A stretch of DNA of 64,000 bases from Persicaria tinctoria. Its lineage: Eukaryota; Streptophyta; Magnoliopsida; Caryophyllales; Polygonaceae. Positions 22,190 through 33,480 of the stretch are shown piece after piece. The DNA lies in NCBI GenBank assembly GCA_037127255.1, contig JBANSL010000003.1:17549314-17613313 (forward strand). Direction: 5' to 3'. Below the pieces are notes generated by a model. The model saw only the letters and a program-made list of their open reading frames with translations. It ran no database searches and was not told the DNA's origin. Numbering within the stretch: position 1 is the stretch's first letter; each line of letters opens with the position of its first letter. Both the position numbers and the translations under genes were made by a program.

Positions 22190-23495
22190 AAACTTTGAAT
22201 TTTTTTTTATCAAAATATTCACTAAAATTAATTAATTAACAAAATATTCAATGTTTCAAAATATTTAAAAAAATATTCAATTTTTGCAGGTGTGGCAAAA
22301 AAAAAACGCGCTCTGAGACCGCGTTTTATTCAGAATTTGAAAATTAAAATTTAAAGAAAAGGTGACGAAAAATTAACAACAGAAATGCGGTTTCAAACCG
22401 CGTTTCTATTGCTAATTTTATTTTCGGATGAAATAGATAATTTTTTAATATTTTTACATTAGACACGCGGTTTCAAACCGCGTGTCTTGTTTTGTTTTGT
22501 TTTTTTTTTTTGAAAATTGAAAACAGGAACAGAGAGGGAGGGTGCAGGCCGCCGGAGGAGGAAGGAGGGACGCCGGAGGAGGAAGGAGGAGACGCTGGAC
22601 AAAGGAGGCGACACCGGATCCGGTGGAAGGGGAGATGCCGGAGGTCGAAGAGTTTCAGATCTTCGAGGGCTTAATATCGGAAGAACACGGAGGCGTCGAT
22701 GCGGGAGAATTTCAGATCTGGAGAGGATTCAATCTCGAGGATAATTTGGGGCTTCGGAATTTGAGATTCAATTCGAGCAATTGCGCGATCGTAAAGAGGC
22801 TAGGTGAGTCGGAGGCGATGGCGAAGAGTCACAGGCGGTGGTCGGTGGGAGGAGGCTCGGCGATGGGGCGCGGAGAGTCGCAGGCGGGAAGAGTCTAGGA
22901 GAAGGTGGTGGCTGCTCGGGACTTGGAGGCTTGCATCACCTATTGGCTATGGCTTCGGATTGGTGTTTGGCCTCCCAATCTCCTGCCTTCCTTATTCTTC
23001 TTCCTCATTTTTCTTTTCTTTTTTCAATAACGTAAAACGTGGCTTCGACCTCTCCTCCTTCCTCCTCCGGTGTCCCCCCGTCTACCTCTGGCAGTGCAAC
23101 ACCCTCCCTCCCCGTTCTCCTTCCTCCTCCGGCGTCCCTCCTTCCTCCTCCGGAGGTCTAGCACTCTCCCTCTTGTTTTCAATTTTCCAAAAAAAAAAAG
23201 ACACGCGGTTTGAAACTGCGTGTCTAATGTGAAAAAAATTAAAATAGTGCCCATTTCATCCGGAAATAAAATTAGCCGTAGAAACGCGGTTTGAAACCGC
23301 GTTTCTTTTGTTAATTTTTTGTCATCTTTTCTTTCAATTTTAAAATTTTCACCTTCTGAATAAAACGCGGTCTCAGACCGAGTTTTTCTGCCACACCTGC
23401 AAAAAATGGTTATTTATGTAAATATTTTAAAACATTGAATATTCTGATAATTAATTATTTTTGAATATTTTGAAAAAAAATTCCTAAACTTTTAC
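22190..23495. mobile_element. Foldback-like element with long inverted arms and six embedded palindromes
   Basis: The left arm (about 22190-22600) and right arm (about 23060-23495) are inverted copies: AAACTTTGAATTTTTT pairs with the right-hand AAACTTT region, TTTGCAGGTGTGGC with GCCACACCTGCAAA, and the GCCGGAGGAGGAAGGAGG blocks with TCCTTCCTCCTCCGG. Each arm contains three short palindromes built on GCGGTTTCAAACCGC or GCGGTCTCAGACCGC (left at about 22310, 22386 and 22467; right at about 23203, 23283 and 23364). The central 22600-23060 is GC-rich with no recognised protein. It may be a Mutator-like or foldback element; target duplications were not resolved. Confidence 0.7.
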
Positions 23496-23714
23496 TATTA
23501 TTTTATAATATTAATTTAATATATTACTAAGCTTTTATTTATAAAAAATCTCCACACGACGGGATCATATATACTAGTTTAGGTATTAAATTAAAACAAG
23601 GTAAATTTGTTACTACGTATTAGTTACATGGATTAAAATCGAGGACAATTACTTAAACTACTTTTAAAGATGGGTATTCCACCAAATTCTTTCTTATTTT
23701 AATAATTTTATTTG

Positions 23715-25001
23715 GGACGCTGAAGACTACAAAATCAGAGCAGAAAAGTTGTACCACTTATGGGACGCTGAAGGTTTTCTATCAACCGAAGACAAATTTG
23801 AAGGGGAAACAAACTTGGAAATGAGTTGATACAAAGGTCAATGGTTGAAGTAGCAGAATGCTGGCTAAATGGAAGGATCAAGTCTTGTCAAGTTCATGAT
23901 ATTATGCGAGACATGTGCCTTAGAAAGTGCGAAGATGTGCGCTTCTTGAATACACGACAGGTCAGTGACTTTGATTTGACGTCAATCTTAGTTAATCCTA
24001 CTGTAGAAAAAAGAAGGCGGCGTTATGCAGTTTATGTGGTAGAAAGCTTTGTTGCTTCACAATCTCTAGCTGTAGAGGAAGCCCAATGCCTCATAGCTCT
24101 TTTTCTCTTTTTGGAGGATATTCCTAGTGATTGGAGGAGAAGATTTCCAGCAGAGATCATTTCAGATATAAAAAAATTCTACCCTTTGCTTCGAGTTCTA
24201 GATCTTCAAGACGTTTGGATTCGTGGAAACATTCCGAATGAAGTTGGACAACTCATCCATCTTAAATACTTGAGCATAAGATATGCATCCATTGTAAATA
24301 ATGAGCTTCCATCAGGCTTATGGGATCTTGAATATTTGGCAACTCTTGATTTAAGATGTGTTAATGAGATAAGGTTATGTAATAAGTTCAAGGAGATGAA
24401 ATCGTTGAGACACCTGTATCTTCCAAAGTACTTTACGGTTGAAGGTGAGGAGAAATTGAGTTTTAGGGTTGACTGTATGGAGACATTGAAAAACTTCAAC
24501 CCCGGAAAATGCAAAGGGGAGGATCTATTGGAAATGAAGCGTCTCCGGATATTTACACTCCCAATCGGTTATTGGATTATAATTCGTGGAGATTTGAGGG
24601 GGTTGTCTTCAGTGATGAAATCAGGGCTTCTAATGAACACATTGCATTTGAAGTGTTTGGTGGAGGTGATTGATGAAGAAGACTCAGCCATTCTAACTTC
24701 CTTGTTAAACGGCCTCCCTAAACTGACCTTTGGAGGAGGATATGATTCTGAACGCAATATGAGGTTTCCACGTAATAGTGTACAAGTATTTCCCCGGAGC
24801 TTGACACATGTGCGAATTCAGTACTGTTACTGGAGTGGAGAAGTTAGTTTAGCACTATCTTTCCTTCCTCACCTGGAATTTCTTCAACTATACAAGATAA
24901 AGTTATCCACCGCTAAAAAGGAAATGAACTTCTCATATATTTATCCACAGCTGAAAACTCTTCACATTCTATCTGTGAAAGGCTTAAAACCAACCAATTA
25001 A
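23715..25001 (+). pseudogene. CNL resistance gene, ARC2 end and LRR part (broken)
   Basis: It starts with the RNBS-D motif EDYKIRAEKLYHLWDAEGF (about 23728-23785). A frameshift near 23815 is followed by NELIQRSMVEVAE and the MHD-type motif CQVHDIMRDMCLRKC at 23886-23930. LRRs then run to TAA 24999-25001 (VLDLQDVW, LIHLKYLSIRY, LATLDLR, LRHLYLP, LEFLQLYKIKL). This is the natural 3' continuation of the 17444-18457 fragment; between them about 100 codons, including GLPLA, are missing. TGGGACGCTGAAG occurs twice (23715 and 23761), a small duplication at the break. It would act in effector recognition if intact; as it stands it is dead. Confidence 0.88.
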
Positions 25002-27300
25002 TTACCAAGTCTTTAGTGGTCTTAGTTGTCTGTGTCTGCAGGTTGTGCTGCGAGACGGCAGCAGTGATGGTGTACGAATTTCCATATGTGAAACTAGCTA
25101 CTTCTCCACATTTGCCCCAAGTTGTGCTGTGCGCGCGTACGTTAGAATTGGAAGATCGCTTATGATATATATCCACCTTCGTATTGATGGTGAATAAATT
25201 ATTTATATGTAGGTGTGTATGAATGGCTTGATTTCATTTTGTTGGTTCTCAACGGTCTTAAACCATTTCTTCATTTTTTTTTTTGGGGTAAACTTAAACA
25301 CATTCTTCGTTATTGCCGTGTGGTCGACTTTTAAAACTTCTTCTTTTTGTTTTTGTTCAGTGACTGTTCAAACTTCTTGCTATATATTATTGTGTGTTTG
25401 CACCTATATACATCGTTGCGTGGTTTGTGTTGGAAATTTTTAGTTTTGTTCTTGGTTCTTGAGGGATTGAGGTTTATAGATCGAAATTTTTTTAGCTTAT
25501 ATGAACAGCTAAACTGTTTTTCTAAGGGAATATTAGAATATGTTCTTAATTATTATAGTTGCTTATTTTTCAGGGACAAAACTTATTTTGAAAAATAAAA
25601 ATTAGGTCAAAACGTGCAAGGGGAAATTAATGAAAATTCAGTCCATCTTATTAATCCAAGTTTTAATTTTTGATTCCATGCTTGGTTCTTCTGCTTGAAA
25701 ACCGAATTTTGTAACATGCTTGAGTTCGGACAATCACCACACTTGTACTTGTGTACTTGTGTAGTTGTGTTCATTCTTTTCTTATCGGCGTTTTATTGTT
25801 GCTGAGATTTCAATCTTGAGGAATTGCTGAATTTGTCCATTGATCATGTAGCCAAGGTTGTTCAACATTTTCCTTGACATCGATTGAAGTGTCTCTACCA
25901 AGCATGCGAAGGACAATCATGAACCTATGTGGGAATCCTGTGTCCGGCATAGGAAATTTGTGAGAAATCCAAATGGGTTCAGAGCCTAAAGGACAAAATA
26001 TACGAGTATATAGTTAGCTCGAACTTGTTCGATAAGTATTACATGCCTTCGGACAATCATGGGGCTGGAGCTAGAACTAAAATCGTTAGTGCTGGACCAC
26101 CTTAGTTCAGCTCAGCTCGAGGTTGTTAAGACCACAACACTCTAAATACAACGGTTGTATGGACGAACAAATCAATTGAAGCAATCAGTAACACACTCGT
26201 TTCTTCCACCCTGCTCTTCTCTCTCCCTCACTAGCTCATCTTCTTCTCCTTCTCCACCCTTCTGATCGACATTACTGCAGGTCCACTCCATGGATCAGCC
26301 AGTTGATTGCTTGAGCTCATAAAACAAAAACACAACTAAATTCAAACACAAATTGTCACAAAGATCCTGGCTGTCGTATTTTAATGAGTATCAACGAATT
26401 GATTTGGAGAATGAGACCGACAAATCTGCAATCATAAACCGCTGAGTTTTGGTAAGATAGGAAAGAACTACTAGAAGTTGTAACCCGGGTTTAAAGATTG
26501 TCAATACGATGGACACCTTGAATCCAACCACAGGTTACTTGTAAATGGTGATAGATGAAGCAAAAGGTGTTCTCAAAACTTACTATGATCGGAGGAGTAC
26601 GAACTATGAAGTACACAACGATCTGGCAGTCTTTCAATCAGTGGGTAGCTGATGATGCCGTTGATCGATGGAAAAATGCAGCTGCCTGTCCGATCCATCC
26701 CTGCTTGTGTTTCGAGTGAGGCCAACTGGGACCTCAAGCCAAGTGATCCTGTCAAGTGAGACTTGCAAAGAGCTCGTGGAGTGCGTTGAAGAAGAAGCAC
26801 TTGATGCAGAAATGAAGGACTACAATGTCCAATCAACGAACCCATTCGCCAACATTTCAATTTCTGAATGCAAAACGAATAACACCGGTGAGTGTATACA
26901 TTGCACACTTGATTGAATTTTCGCACCTTTAAACTATTGGCTGTAGTTCTAAATTATGATGTTACAGTTTAACTGTGGTGCAACTATGGCAGTCGATTTC
27001 CGCTATTACAGGAGTGTGCCGTTAAGATCCTGAGCCAACCAGTAAGCTGTTTGTGCATTCAAGTTGCAAAGCATGTATCTCAGCTTCGAGGGACAGACAG
27101 CGATGGATTCTGGAAGATATTTATAAGCCCATTAATTTCTAGTCGTCATCATCATCTGGTTGAAATTGAAATTCAAGTTCCACTGGTCTTTTTTGATCAA
27201 GTTAATCAGTGCGATGAAATTGAATTAAACAAATGAATCAAAACACAAAATTTCAATTCCACTGCATTGCAATTACTATGCTGAATCAAACAAAGCGAAA
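25002..27300. other. No supported gene
   Basis: Several ORFs of 60-117 codons lie on both strands (for example 26668-26916 plus, 26573-26926 minus), but none shows a recognisable family, and they overlap each other. T-rich 25260-25600 looks like ordinary 3' flank. No transposon ends were found. Confidence 0.45.
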
Positions 27301-27348
27301 CAGTTCAAAACTTACTTTTTTTTTTTGTGTGTTTTCCATATAAAGTCT

Positions 27349-28419
27349 CTATCTTTCCAGCTTCCACTTCTGAAACTCCTCGGCGCTCATCATAAACGAG
27401 CTGGCGTTGCGGTGGCCACCGCCGCCGAACCTCTCGGAGATGGCCGCCGTGTCCACCTCCCCGTCGCCGCGGAGGCTGACCTTCACCCTCCCGTCGTCAG
27501 CCACCTTGTACACCACCGCTCCCATCCTCATTAGCCCTATCCCGCCCCCTTTGCAAGCCAGCTGGTGCCCTAGGTCGCTCCTCAGCTCCGGTATCGCATC
27601 CGCTCTCGCTGCCAGGCACTTCACCGCACCTCCCCCTCCGCCAATTTCAATCTCGATCGACTCCGAGAGCGCCTCGTCGATCAGCCTCTGCTTCTCCGAC
27701 GAGCTCGCGATCCCTTGCTGGATCACCGATTGGAGGTCCAGAGATCGAAGTTGATCGAATAAATTAGGATTCAGATTGCAATCAAACTCGATCTTACAAT
27801 CCTTTAATCCATTGTAGAACGCCTTGCTGTTTGGGAGGCGCCATTTCCAGAGATCTCCGTCTTCAATGTACTCGAAGATCTCCCTGAGCTTCTTAAACTC
27901 CCTGATTGAGGCATCATGGCGGCCGGATTCGGCGCTCAGCTTCTCCTTGAAGTAATCGTATGCGATGGTGGCTCCACTCCTGGCCATGTCAATCACTGTC
28001 TCCAAGTTGTTCCCAGTCGCCGCCATGGCCGGGTGTTGAGGAGTGAGCATTTCGAGAGCGGTCTTGTGGTGGTCGAGGACAACGACGCGGTCGACCTTCG
28101 GGAGGATTTGGGGAATGAAATCCGCGGGGCCGACGAAATCGAGGAGGTAGAGGTCTCCGATTTGGGGGAGGGGAAGATGGTCGGGGGTAACTGGGGAGTA
28201 GACGGTGTTGGGGAAGAAGAGGATGGGGGAGGCGGTGGCGGAGAAGTAAAGGTGGGCAGCGAGGGCAGCAAAGGCGCCGTCGGGGCAGGGGTAGTGATAT
28301 AGGACCGCCGCCGCCTTGAGGCTGTTGACGCAAGACGCCATTCCCGGCCGGCAATTGACGATGACGGTAGGAAGTCGGCGGTGATTGAGAGATTTGAGGA
28401 GAAACAGGGAAAGGTTCAA
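27349..28419 (-). CDS. DHH/DHHA1-family phosphoesterase-like protein
   Basis: A single uninterrupted frame of 356 codons. The N-terminal DHH domain shows YHYPCPDGAFAA (about residues 41-52, Asp47) and VVVLDHHKT (112-120), the name-giving DHH motif that binds Mn2+. The C-terminal DHHA1 domain ends in FGGGGHRNASS (331-341), the substrate-binding glycine loop. Family members cleave phosphodiesters in short nucleic acids or nucleotides; the plant substrate is not established here. The first ATG gives a leader of 26 residues (MNLSLFLLKSLNHRR) that could be an organellar signal; a second ATG at 28341-28339 starts MASCVNSLKAAAVLYH directly at the domain. Codon use is GC-rich. It is one of the few intact genes in the window. 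Confidence 0.93.
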   Translation of the reverse strand: MNLSLFLLKSLNHRRLPTVIVNCRPGMASCVNSLKAAAVLYHYPCPDGAFAALAAHLYFSATASPILFFPNTVYSPVTPDHLPLPQIGDLYLLDFVGPADFIPQILPKVDRVVVLDHHKTALEMLTPQHPAMAATGNNLETVIDMARSGATIAYDYFKEKLSAESGRHDASIREFKKLREIFEYIEDGDLWKWRLPNSKAFYNGLKDCKIEFDCNLNPNLFDQLRSLDLQSVIQQGIASSSEKQRLIDEALSESIEIEIGGGGGAVKCLAARADAIPELRSDLGHQLACKGGGIGLMRMGAVVYKVADDGRVKVSLRGDGEVDTAAISERFGGGGHRNASSFMMSAEEFQKWKLER

Positions 28420-28770
28420 CCTTCCTACAATCCTACTTCTCTATTGTAATGTGTAATTTGTCTGGGCCGGCCCATTCACATTAGTGGGCCGAGTTGAATC
28501 AAAACCAACTCGAAAAATCCAAAACATGCCCAAAATAGAAAATACCCAATTCAAACCCTAATGCCAAAATGCATAGAATCAGATCAAGATCACAAGGTGT
28601 AAAGACCCATCACTAACACATTTTACACAACTACACAAGCATTAAATAGTTGATAGAAACCCAAAAGAGAACGTACAACATAACCATCTTGTCCAGCTTA
28701 CATACCGCAAAATTGCAATACAAGAACTAAACAAAAGTAGCTAAATCTACCCCACAATATACATATTCAA
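28420..28770. repeat. Duplicated 3' flank shared by exonuclease-like copies A and C
   Basis: GGGCCGGCCCATTC, CCAAAACATGCCCAAAATAG, AATGCATAGAATCAGATCAA and the following sequence recur in order at 37915-38324, downstream of copy C. The homology starts next to the DHHA1 gene's 5' end, so this is a segmental duplication of copy A plus its 3' flank. Confidence 0.85.
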
Positions 28771-29390
28771 TCAATTGCCCATCTTGTCCAGCTTCTTGGC
28801 GATCTTCCAGCACGCATGAGCGTTGACACACGCATTTTCAATCTGTTGATAGGTAAGCGTTTTGGCCTCCCAATCACTCCCCGCGACGGTCTTGATAGGT
28901 TTCTTGATCTTCAGCCCCGCCACCACACTCGCAAGCTCCTTGATCCCAGGCCTCCAGCTCCCAGGTCTCTGCGACAACAGCAACATGCGCTGCTCCTCTT
29001 CCGCGACCTCCCCGATGTCGCGGTGCCTCCGGATGACGAGGCCGTAGTCCTCGTTCAGCCCCGCCACCTTGTCTTCCACTTCGAGCCCACAGAACACGTA
29101 CCTCATGTTGCGAAGGAGCTTCATGAGGGATTTCGGGAGGTAGTCGATATAGCATATAGCTGCACTATGAGGCATTTGTAGCCCACGCAGAGGTGGAGAG
29201 TGGCCGCCGAGCCGTCGAGAGAGGCCACCGAGGTGTCGAGGCCCACGAGTATGTCTTGCTTGTGTGGCTGGTAGTCCGCTGAGATCTCGCGGATCCAGCC
29301 GGTGACGGTGTGGGCGTCCGAAGCAACAGTTGCGCGCACGAATTTAAGGCCGATTTCGATGTATTGCTCGGAGTCGTAGCTGTCCTCCAT
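28771..29390 (-). pseudogene. Werner-exonuclease-like gene, copy A (frameshifted)
   Basis: From MEDSYDSEQYIEIG (ATG at 29390) the frame runs through ILVGLDTS and ATLHLCVGYKCLIVQL, then shifts at about 29145-29160. There the segment between GTCGAT and GAGGC is 20 nt instead of 18 nt in copy C. It then continues in another frame through LMKLLRNMRYVFCGLEVED to LDKMGN. The family belongs to the DEDD 3'-5' exonuclease superfamily of the WRN exonuclease type, which trims DNA ends in the nucleus. Copy A carries VGLDTS where active enzymes have DTE, so catalysis was probably lost already. The copy is nearly identical to copy C in its C-terminal half, indicating a recent duplication. Confidence 0.85.
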
Positions 29391-29454
29391 TTTCAAAAGG
29401 TAATGTGTATCAATGTATGTCTTTGAGGTCGGCGATGGTTGGATTGGATGTGTG

Positions 29455-29462
29455 TATTTATA
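29455..29462 (-). promoter_or_regulatory. TATA box of copy A
   Basis: TATAAATA on the minus strand, 65 bp upstream of the ATG at 29390, conserved in position in copy C (38985-38992, 64 bp upstream) and in the orphan promoter at 31780-31787. Confidence 0.7.
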
Positions 29463-29639
29463 AGTCGTGATGTAGAAGCAATGGGAGATGAAGGGACTCA
29501 TTGTTGTTTTAATCGAGGTGTTTTTTTACTGTAGTTAGCTGAAGAAGAGTCAGAAAATGGAATTGACGGAGGAGATTAATTTAGCTAGGCCTCCGGCAGG
29601 TATACGGAGTATATACGAAAGTATGAAACGCTTCATCTG

Positions 29640-30085
29640 CCAAAGAAAAATTAGCTTCACGTCAACGTAAGAGCGTGTGCAATGGTTACTTTTCTTATGC
29701 CACATCGGATCAGCTTAAGAGCAACATTCTAATTTTAAAATTTTCAACTTCATTCGTGAACCCGAGTCTTGGGCCATTAAATTACTTTTTTATTATTTTT
29801 CTTTTTTAATTACTCAATTCTTTTATTATTATTAATAATAAAAATATTAAGCAATTAATTTATTATAACATAGCATAGAAAAATAATTTTTAAATGTTTA
29901 AAAAGGAAAATATGGGTATTATTCAAATGAATTTTTTTTCCAACAAACATATGCAAAAGAGGTGTCTACCTCCTGACAATGGACAAAATTGATGGAATTA
30001 AAACAGGATTTCTACTCTGCCCTAATCTGGTAGGTTGGAAATGGGAAAACAATTAGATTTTGAAAGGACAAGTGGCTACCTGACA
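29640..30085. other. AT-rich spacer
   Basis: No ORF, repeat boundary or RNA gene that I can support. Confidence 0.5.
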
Positions 30086-30089
30086 CTTA

Positions 30090-30600
30090 GCTAGAAAGGG
30101 TAAGCCTGCTTAGCCAATTGGATGAACAAAAAACGATAGACAAATACATTAAGCCAGACAAAACATGGAATATAGAAAGGCTGAAAGAAGCTCTACCACT
30201 AGACATAGTTCAAAAAATTCTTGATGTTCATATTCCTATAAATGATATAGAAGACCAACTGTATTGGATGCCTAGTAGAAACGGTTGGTTTTCTACAGCC
30301 ATTGCAGTTGATCACATCACAAGGAACAACAAATCCAACGCGGACCCATTAGACTGGATTTGGAAAATAGACTGTCCGCCTAAAATAAAAAAAACTTTCT
30401 ATGGAAAAATCTCCTCAATGGGACCCCAACAAAAGTTAGACTACAAAGCAAAGGTGTTCATGTCCCCTTGGAATGTCCGTTCTGTAATTATAACGGGGAA
30501 GATGCTACCCATCTATTTACCGAATGTAGCCTTTCGCTATCCTTCATTAGTAGTTTGGATAGAGGGATTGAACAAACTATCAGAAACATAGATAAAACGG
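30090..30600 (+). pseudogene. LINE ORF2 C-terminal zinc-binding (zf-RVT) remnant
   Basis: DPLDWIWKIDCPPKIKKTF, after a one-base shift FLWKNLLNGTPTKVRL, then CPFCNYNGEDATHLFTECSL. This is the Cx2C..H..C zinc region found after reverse transcriptase in plant L1-type LINEs. The frame change at about 30392 and the missing RT domain show a decayed fragment. Confidence 0.8.
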
Positions 30601-30654
30601 ATAAACGATACAAGGACATTATAACAAACATACACTATCACAATTAAGAGCAAA

Positions 30655-30860
30655 TAGGGCGGTTGTTGGTAGCGGTTTTTCTACTAGAGCGGTCCATGGT
30701 AGCGGTTCAACCTATAGGCGCGGTTCTAGTTGCGGTTTTTCATTTCATATCTAAGGAGGCGGTTGAATGTATCAAAGGAGGCGGTTTGGTAGTCCCATGT
30801 GTAATAGAGTGGATTGAATTATAGCTAAGGGGGCGGTTCATGAGAATAAAAAATAAAACA
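30655..30860. repeat. Degenerate GCGGTT-rich tract
   Basis: About nine occurrences of GCGGTT or one-base variants at irregular 15-35-bp spacing (for example GGGCGGTTGTTGG, GTAGCGGTTTTTC, GGCGCGGTTC, GGAGGCGGTTG). Not a simple tandem array; function unknown. Confidence 0.6.
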
Positions 30861-30957
30861 GATGGATTCACTTTATTTCTCGGTAAATAAAATAGGGTTT
30901 GGAAGAGAGAGAGAAGCGATAGGGCTCAACCGCTCTGGAGTGGAAGAGAAAGTGATT

Positions 30958-31720
30958 TATGGAGGGGCCGGTGTTGGGAGACGATTGTCTCAAGTCTCAA
31001 CAAATTGAAGCACGTAAGCCGTTAGAAATTCAAAATTTGGGGTTATCGATTTCAAAGAAAGCACGAGCCTCAAACTGGAAGGACGGATTTAAAGGTTATT
31101 CTGGTTTCTCCTTTGCACTCTCGAATCCTCAATAGCCATAGCCAGGGACAGTACGAGCGAACGAGCAACACCGGTGACAGTACGAGCGAACGAAGATGTC
31201 GGAGCATGGGTGGCGCAAGGATTGCAGCGCCGACGACTAGTGGTTCACGCGAGGAGAGACGAACAAGAGGTATTTGTTCTCTTTTCATTTTTAAATTCCC
31301 GAATTCAAGCTTTAGGGTGGAAGGGTGTGTTTGTGTGGATATGTTAGATAGATGGATAAAAATCAATTCATACCTGATTATTTTTTAACCATTTGATTTC
31401 ATTGTGACCTCTTTATCTTGTTACTGGTGCTAATAAAGCTTATTTGCTTGCATAGTGGAGTGCATTAACTTTGCCATTATTTCTGGTTGCTTTCTTTGAT
31501 GGGAATTCTCATTTGCTTGTGAACTCTGCATAGATATTTCTTCATTATCCCATGGATGATCTAAATATCTTATTCTATATATTGGATTTTTTTTGGTATA
31601 ATCTTGACGCACTATGTTGTAGTGTGCCTTGCATGGGTATCTTTTCCCGATAGAAATAGGGATAGAATGTGATCTTAGATAGGGAGGCATTTAGCAATCT
31701 TTTGCAGCTGTTTTCTTCCT
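30958..31720. other. No supported gene
   Basis: A short frame from ATG 30960 (MEGPVLGDDCLKSQQIEARK, about 59 codons) and overlapping ORFs at 31070-31388 exist, but none has a recognisable family or conserved context. Confidence 0.4.
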
Positions 31721-31722
31721 CC

Positions 31723-31947
31723 AAAAGGTAATTTGTATCAATGTATGTCTTTGAGGTCGATGGTTGGATGGGATGTGTGTATTTATAAGTCGTGATGTAG
31801 AATCAATGGGAGATGAAGGGACTCATTGTTGTTTTAATCGAGGTGTTTTTTTTTTACTGCAGTTAGCTGACGATGAGTCTGAGATGCAATTGATGGAGGA
31901 GATTAATTTAGCCTCCGGCAGGTATACGGAGCATATATGAAAGTATG
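31723..31947 (-). promoter_or_regulatory. Orphan duplicate of a Werner-exonuclease-like promoter
   Basis: It matches 29396-29636 upstream of copy A (ATCAATGTATGTCTTTGAGG, GGATGTGTGTATTTATAAGT, GGAGATGAAGGGACTCATTG) including the TATA box at 31780-31787. No coding sequence follows on its 3' side; homology stops just before the ATG. The far end was split by a LINE insertion and continues at 32407. Confidence 0.75.
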
Positions 31948-32395
31948 TCTTTGTCATTCGCGATCACCTTGGCCAAGTTTTCTCGCTCGGATCGGGCACT
32001 TGTAATAACACCTCGGCGGTGTTCGCTGAGGCTTTAGGTCTTCATATGGGTGTTGCGAGGGCAAGAAACTTGGGTATTCATAATCTCCTAATAGAGGGTG
32101 ACTGTCTGGTCGTCATTAAGGCTCTCCTGGGGGACTGGTCGTGCCCTTGGAATATCGAGCTGCTGATGACCGATACTATTTTACATCTGAATTTCATTTC
32201 TAATGTTGCTATTCGTCATGTTTCCAGGGACTCGAATGCAGTTGCTGACAGGATTGCCCGTCTGGCGTACTGCATCCCTGCCGATGATAGCTTGGCCACT
32301 GATCCAGAACTTCGGGTTCTCGTCCGCTCGGACGCTCTAGGAAAGAAGTCGGCTCGGCGGCGGACCTCCTAATTCTTATCTTGCTTCAAAAAAAA
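31948..32395 (+). mobile_element. 5'-truncated LINE with RNase H domain
   Basis: The 448-bp insert is flanked by an exact 11-bp duplication ATGAAAGTATG (31937-31947 and 32396-32406) and ends in poly-A. It encodes an open RNase H-like domain (EALGLHMGVARARNLGIHNL, LIEGDCLVVIKAL, VAIRHVSRDSNAVADRIARL). In the family this is the last domain of ORF2. The frame is open, consistent with a fairly young insertion. Confidence 0.9.
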
Positions 32396-32519
32396 ATGAA
32401 AGTATGAAACGCTTCATGAGAAAATATTACAAAATAAACCAATTTTTGGGCCTATTTGCAAAAAACACTCGTCTACCTCTTGAATTGGTAAATATAGAGG
32501 GGCCATTCCGGGCACCCAT

Positions 32520-33480
32520 CTACCCCAAGCAAAAAAAAAACAACGGTGATTTACAACTGTACACAACCGGGTATAGAAGGTCACCAGTGCGGGAGTGGTT
32601 CACAAGCAATTTGACGCGAGATAGACAGACAAAAAACCAGAGCCTCGCCTCTTCCGAACAAGGAGGCCGTCGGAGCCTCCTTGTTCTCCGACGCAGAAGT
32701 CTGGCCGAACCCGACACGAGCCTCCATAGCTCCAACACCGGACCTGAATCTGAGCTCCGACCTCCTGCATCTGGTTGCTGTCGCCACCTCTAGACGTCTT
32801 TTAACAAACCCGGAGAAGATTCAGACGTTTGTTTTTGAAATCAAACGTAATGGCCTATATAAAGGAGGAGAAGAAGATTACAGAAATATCATCTTCTAAA
32901 GCGCTCAACAGTCTTCTGCAAACTCGTCTCCTGTGTTCCTTTGATCTCACATCGCTCCATTCGATAAGTGTTGTATTTACTTTGAGTGTGTGAGGTTTCA
33001 TTCGAGCTTTATAGTGCAATTCATCTAGGTTATACTAAGGGTTCCTTTACTCAAACGTATAGGGTACCTCGGTATCCATAGAAGCTTTGTTTCACTAGTG
33101 TGATTAGATTGCTAGATAGGAAGTTAGTCTAGAAGAGGGCAAATCTTTTAGAGGTTGTATCTAGGGCTCATAAGATAAAATGAAATAAAGTTTGTTGAAT
33201 TCTACGGGTTGGATAACCCTAGACGGAGACGTATGCGATTGTGCCGAACCTCGTTATCAAGTATCGTGTTCTTTACTTTCCGCTCTTCACTTTCGCATAC
33301 TACTTGTTCGCCATTTATTACTAATTCATCCTTGCTTTACAAATAAGGTCTTACTTCCGGTGATAAGGTCTTACATCTTCTGTAATTGCGAAAAGTTTAC
33401 ACATCTGCCTATTCCGCACTTCACTATTGTCTAGTTAAACCTCAATTTGTCTGACCTTAGACCTCTTCTGTCTGACCTCA
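32520..33480 (+). mobile_element. Possible LTR fragment
   Basis: A TATA-like CCTATATAAAGGAGG at 32853, followed by a GC-poor leader and terminal-looking CGCTCTTCACTTTCGC, is typical of a plant LTR. No TG..CA borders or duplications were found, and the identity of this stretch remains open. Confidence 0.3.

Larger units (their letters stand above)
21336..23577 (+). mobile_element. Helitron candidate
   Basis: It begins TCTATCTATCTATTACTAAT after an A and ends ATATATACTAGT, with CTAG at 23574-23577 before a T. These ends resemble AtREP-type Helitrons (5' TC, 3' CTRR, insertion between A and T). The usual hairpin before the 3' end is weak (CACACGACGGGA). No Rep/helicase is present. It lies between the two halves of the resistance pseudogene. 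Confidence 0.5.

Noticed and set aside
22492..22898. GC-rich ORFs in the foldback arm and loop
   Set aside because: Arg/Gly/Glu-rich translations come from GGAGGA-type repeats shared by both inverted arms.
26573..26926. Overlapping 82- and 117-codon ORFs on opposite strands
   Set aside because: No recognisable domain, no conserved context, and mutual overlap; not enough to call a gene.
27989..28354. Overlapping ORFs within the DHHA1 gene on both strands
   Set aside because: Low-complexity Pro/Gly/Ser-rich shadows of a well-supported gene.
31430..31690. Minus-strand ORF of 86 codons beside the orphan promoter
   Set aside because: Not related to the Werner-exonuclease-like proteins and without recognisable features.
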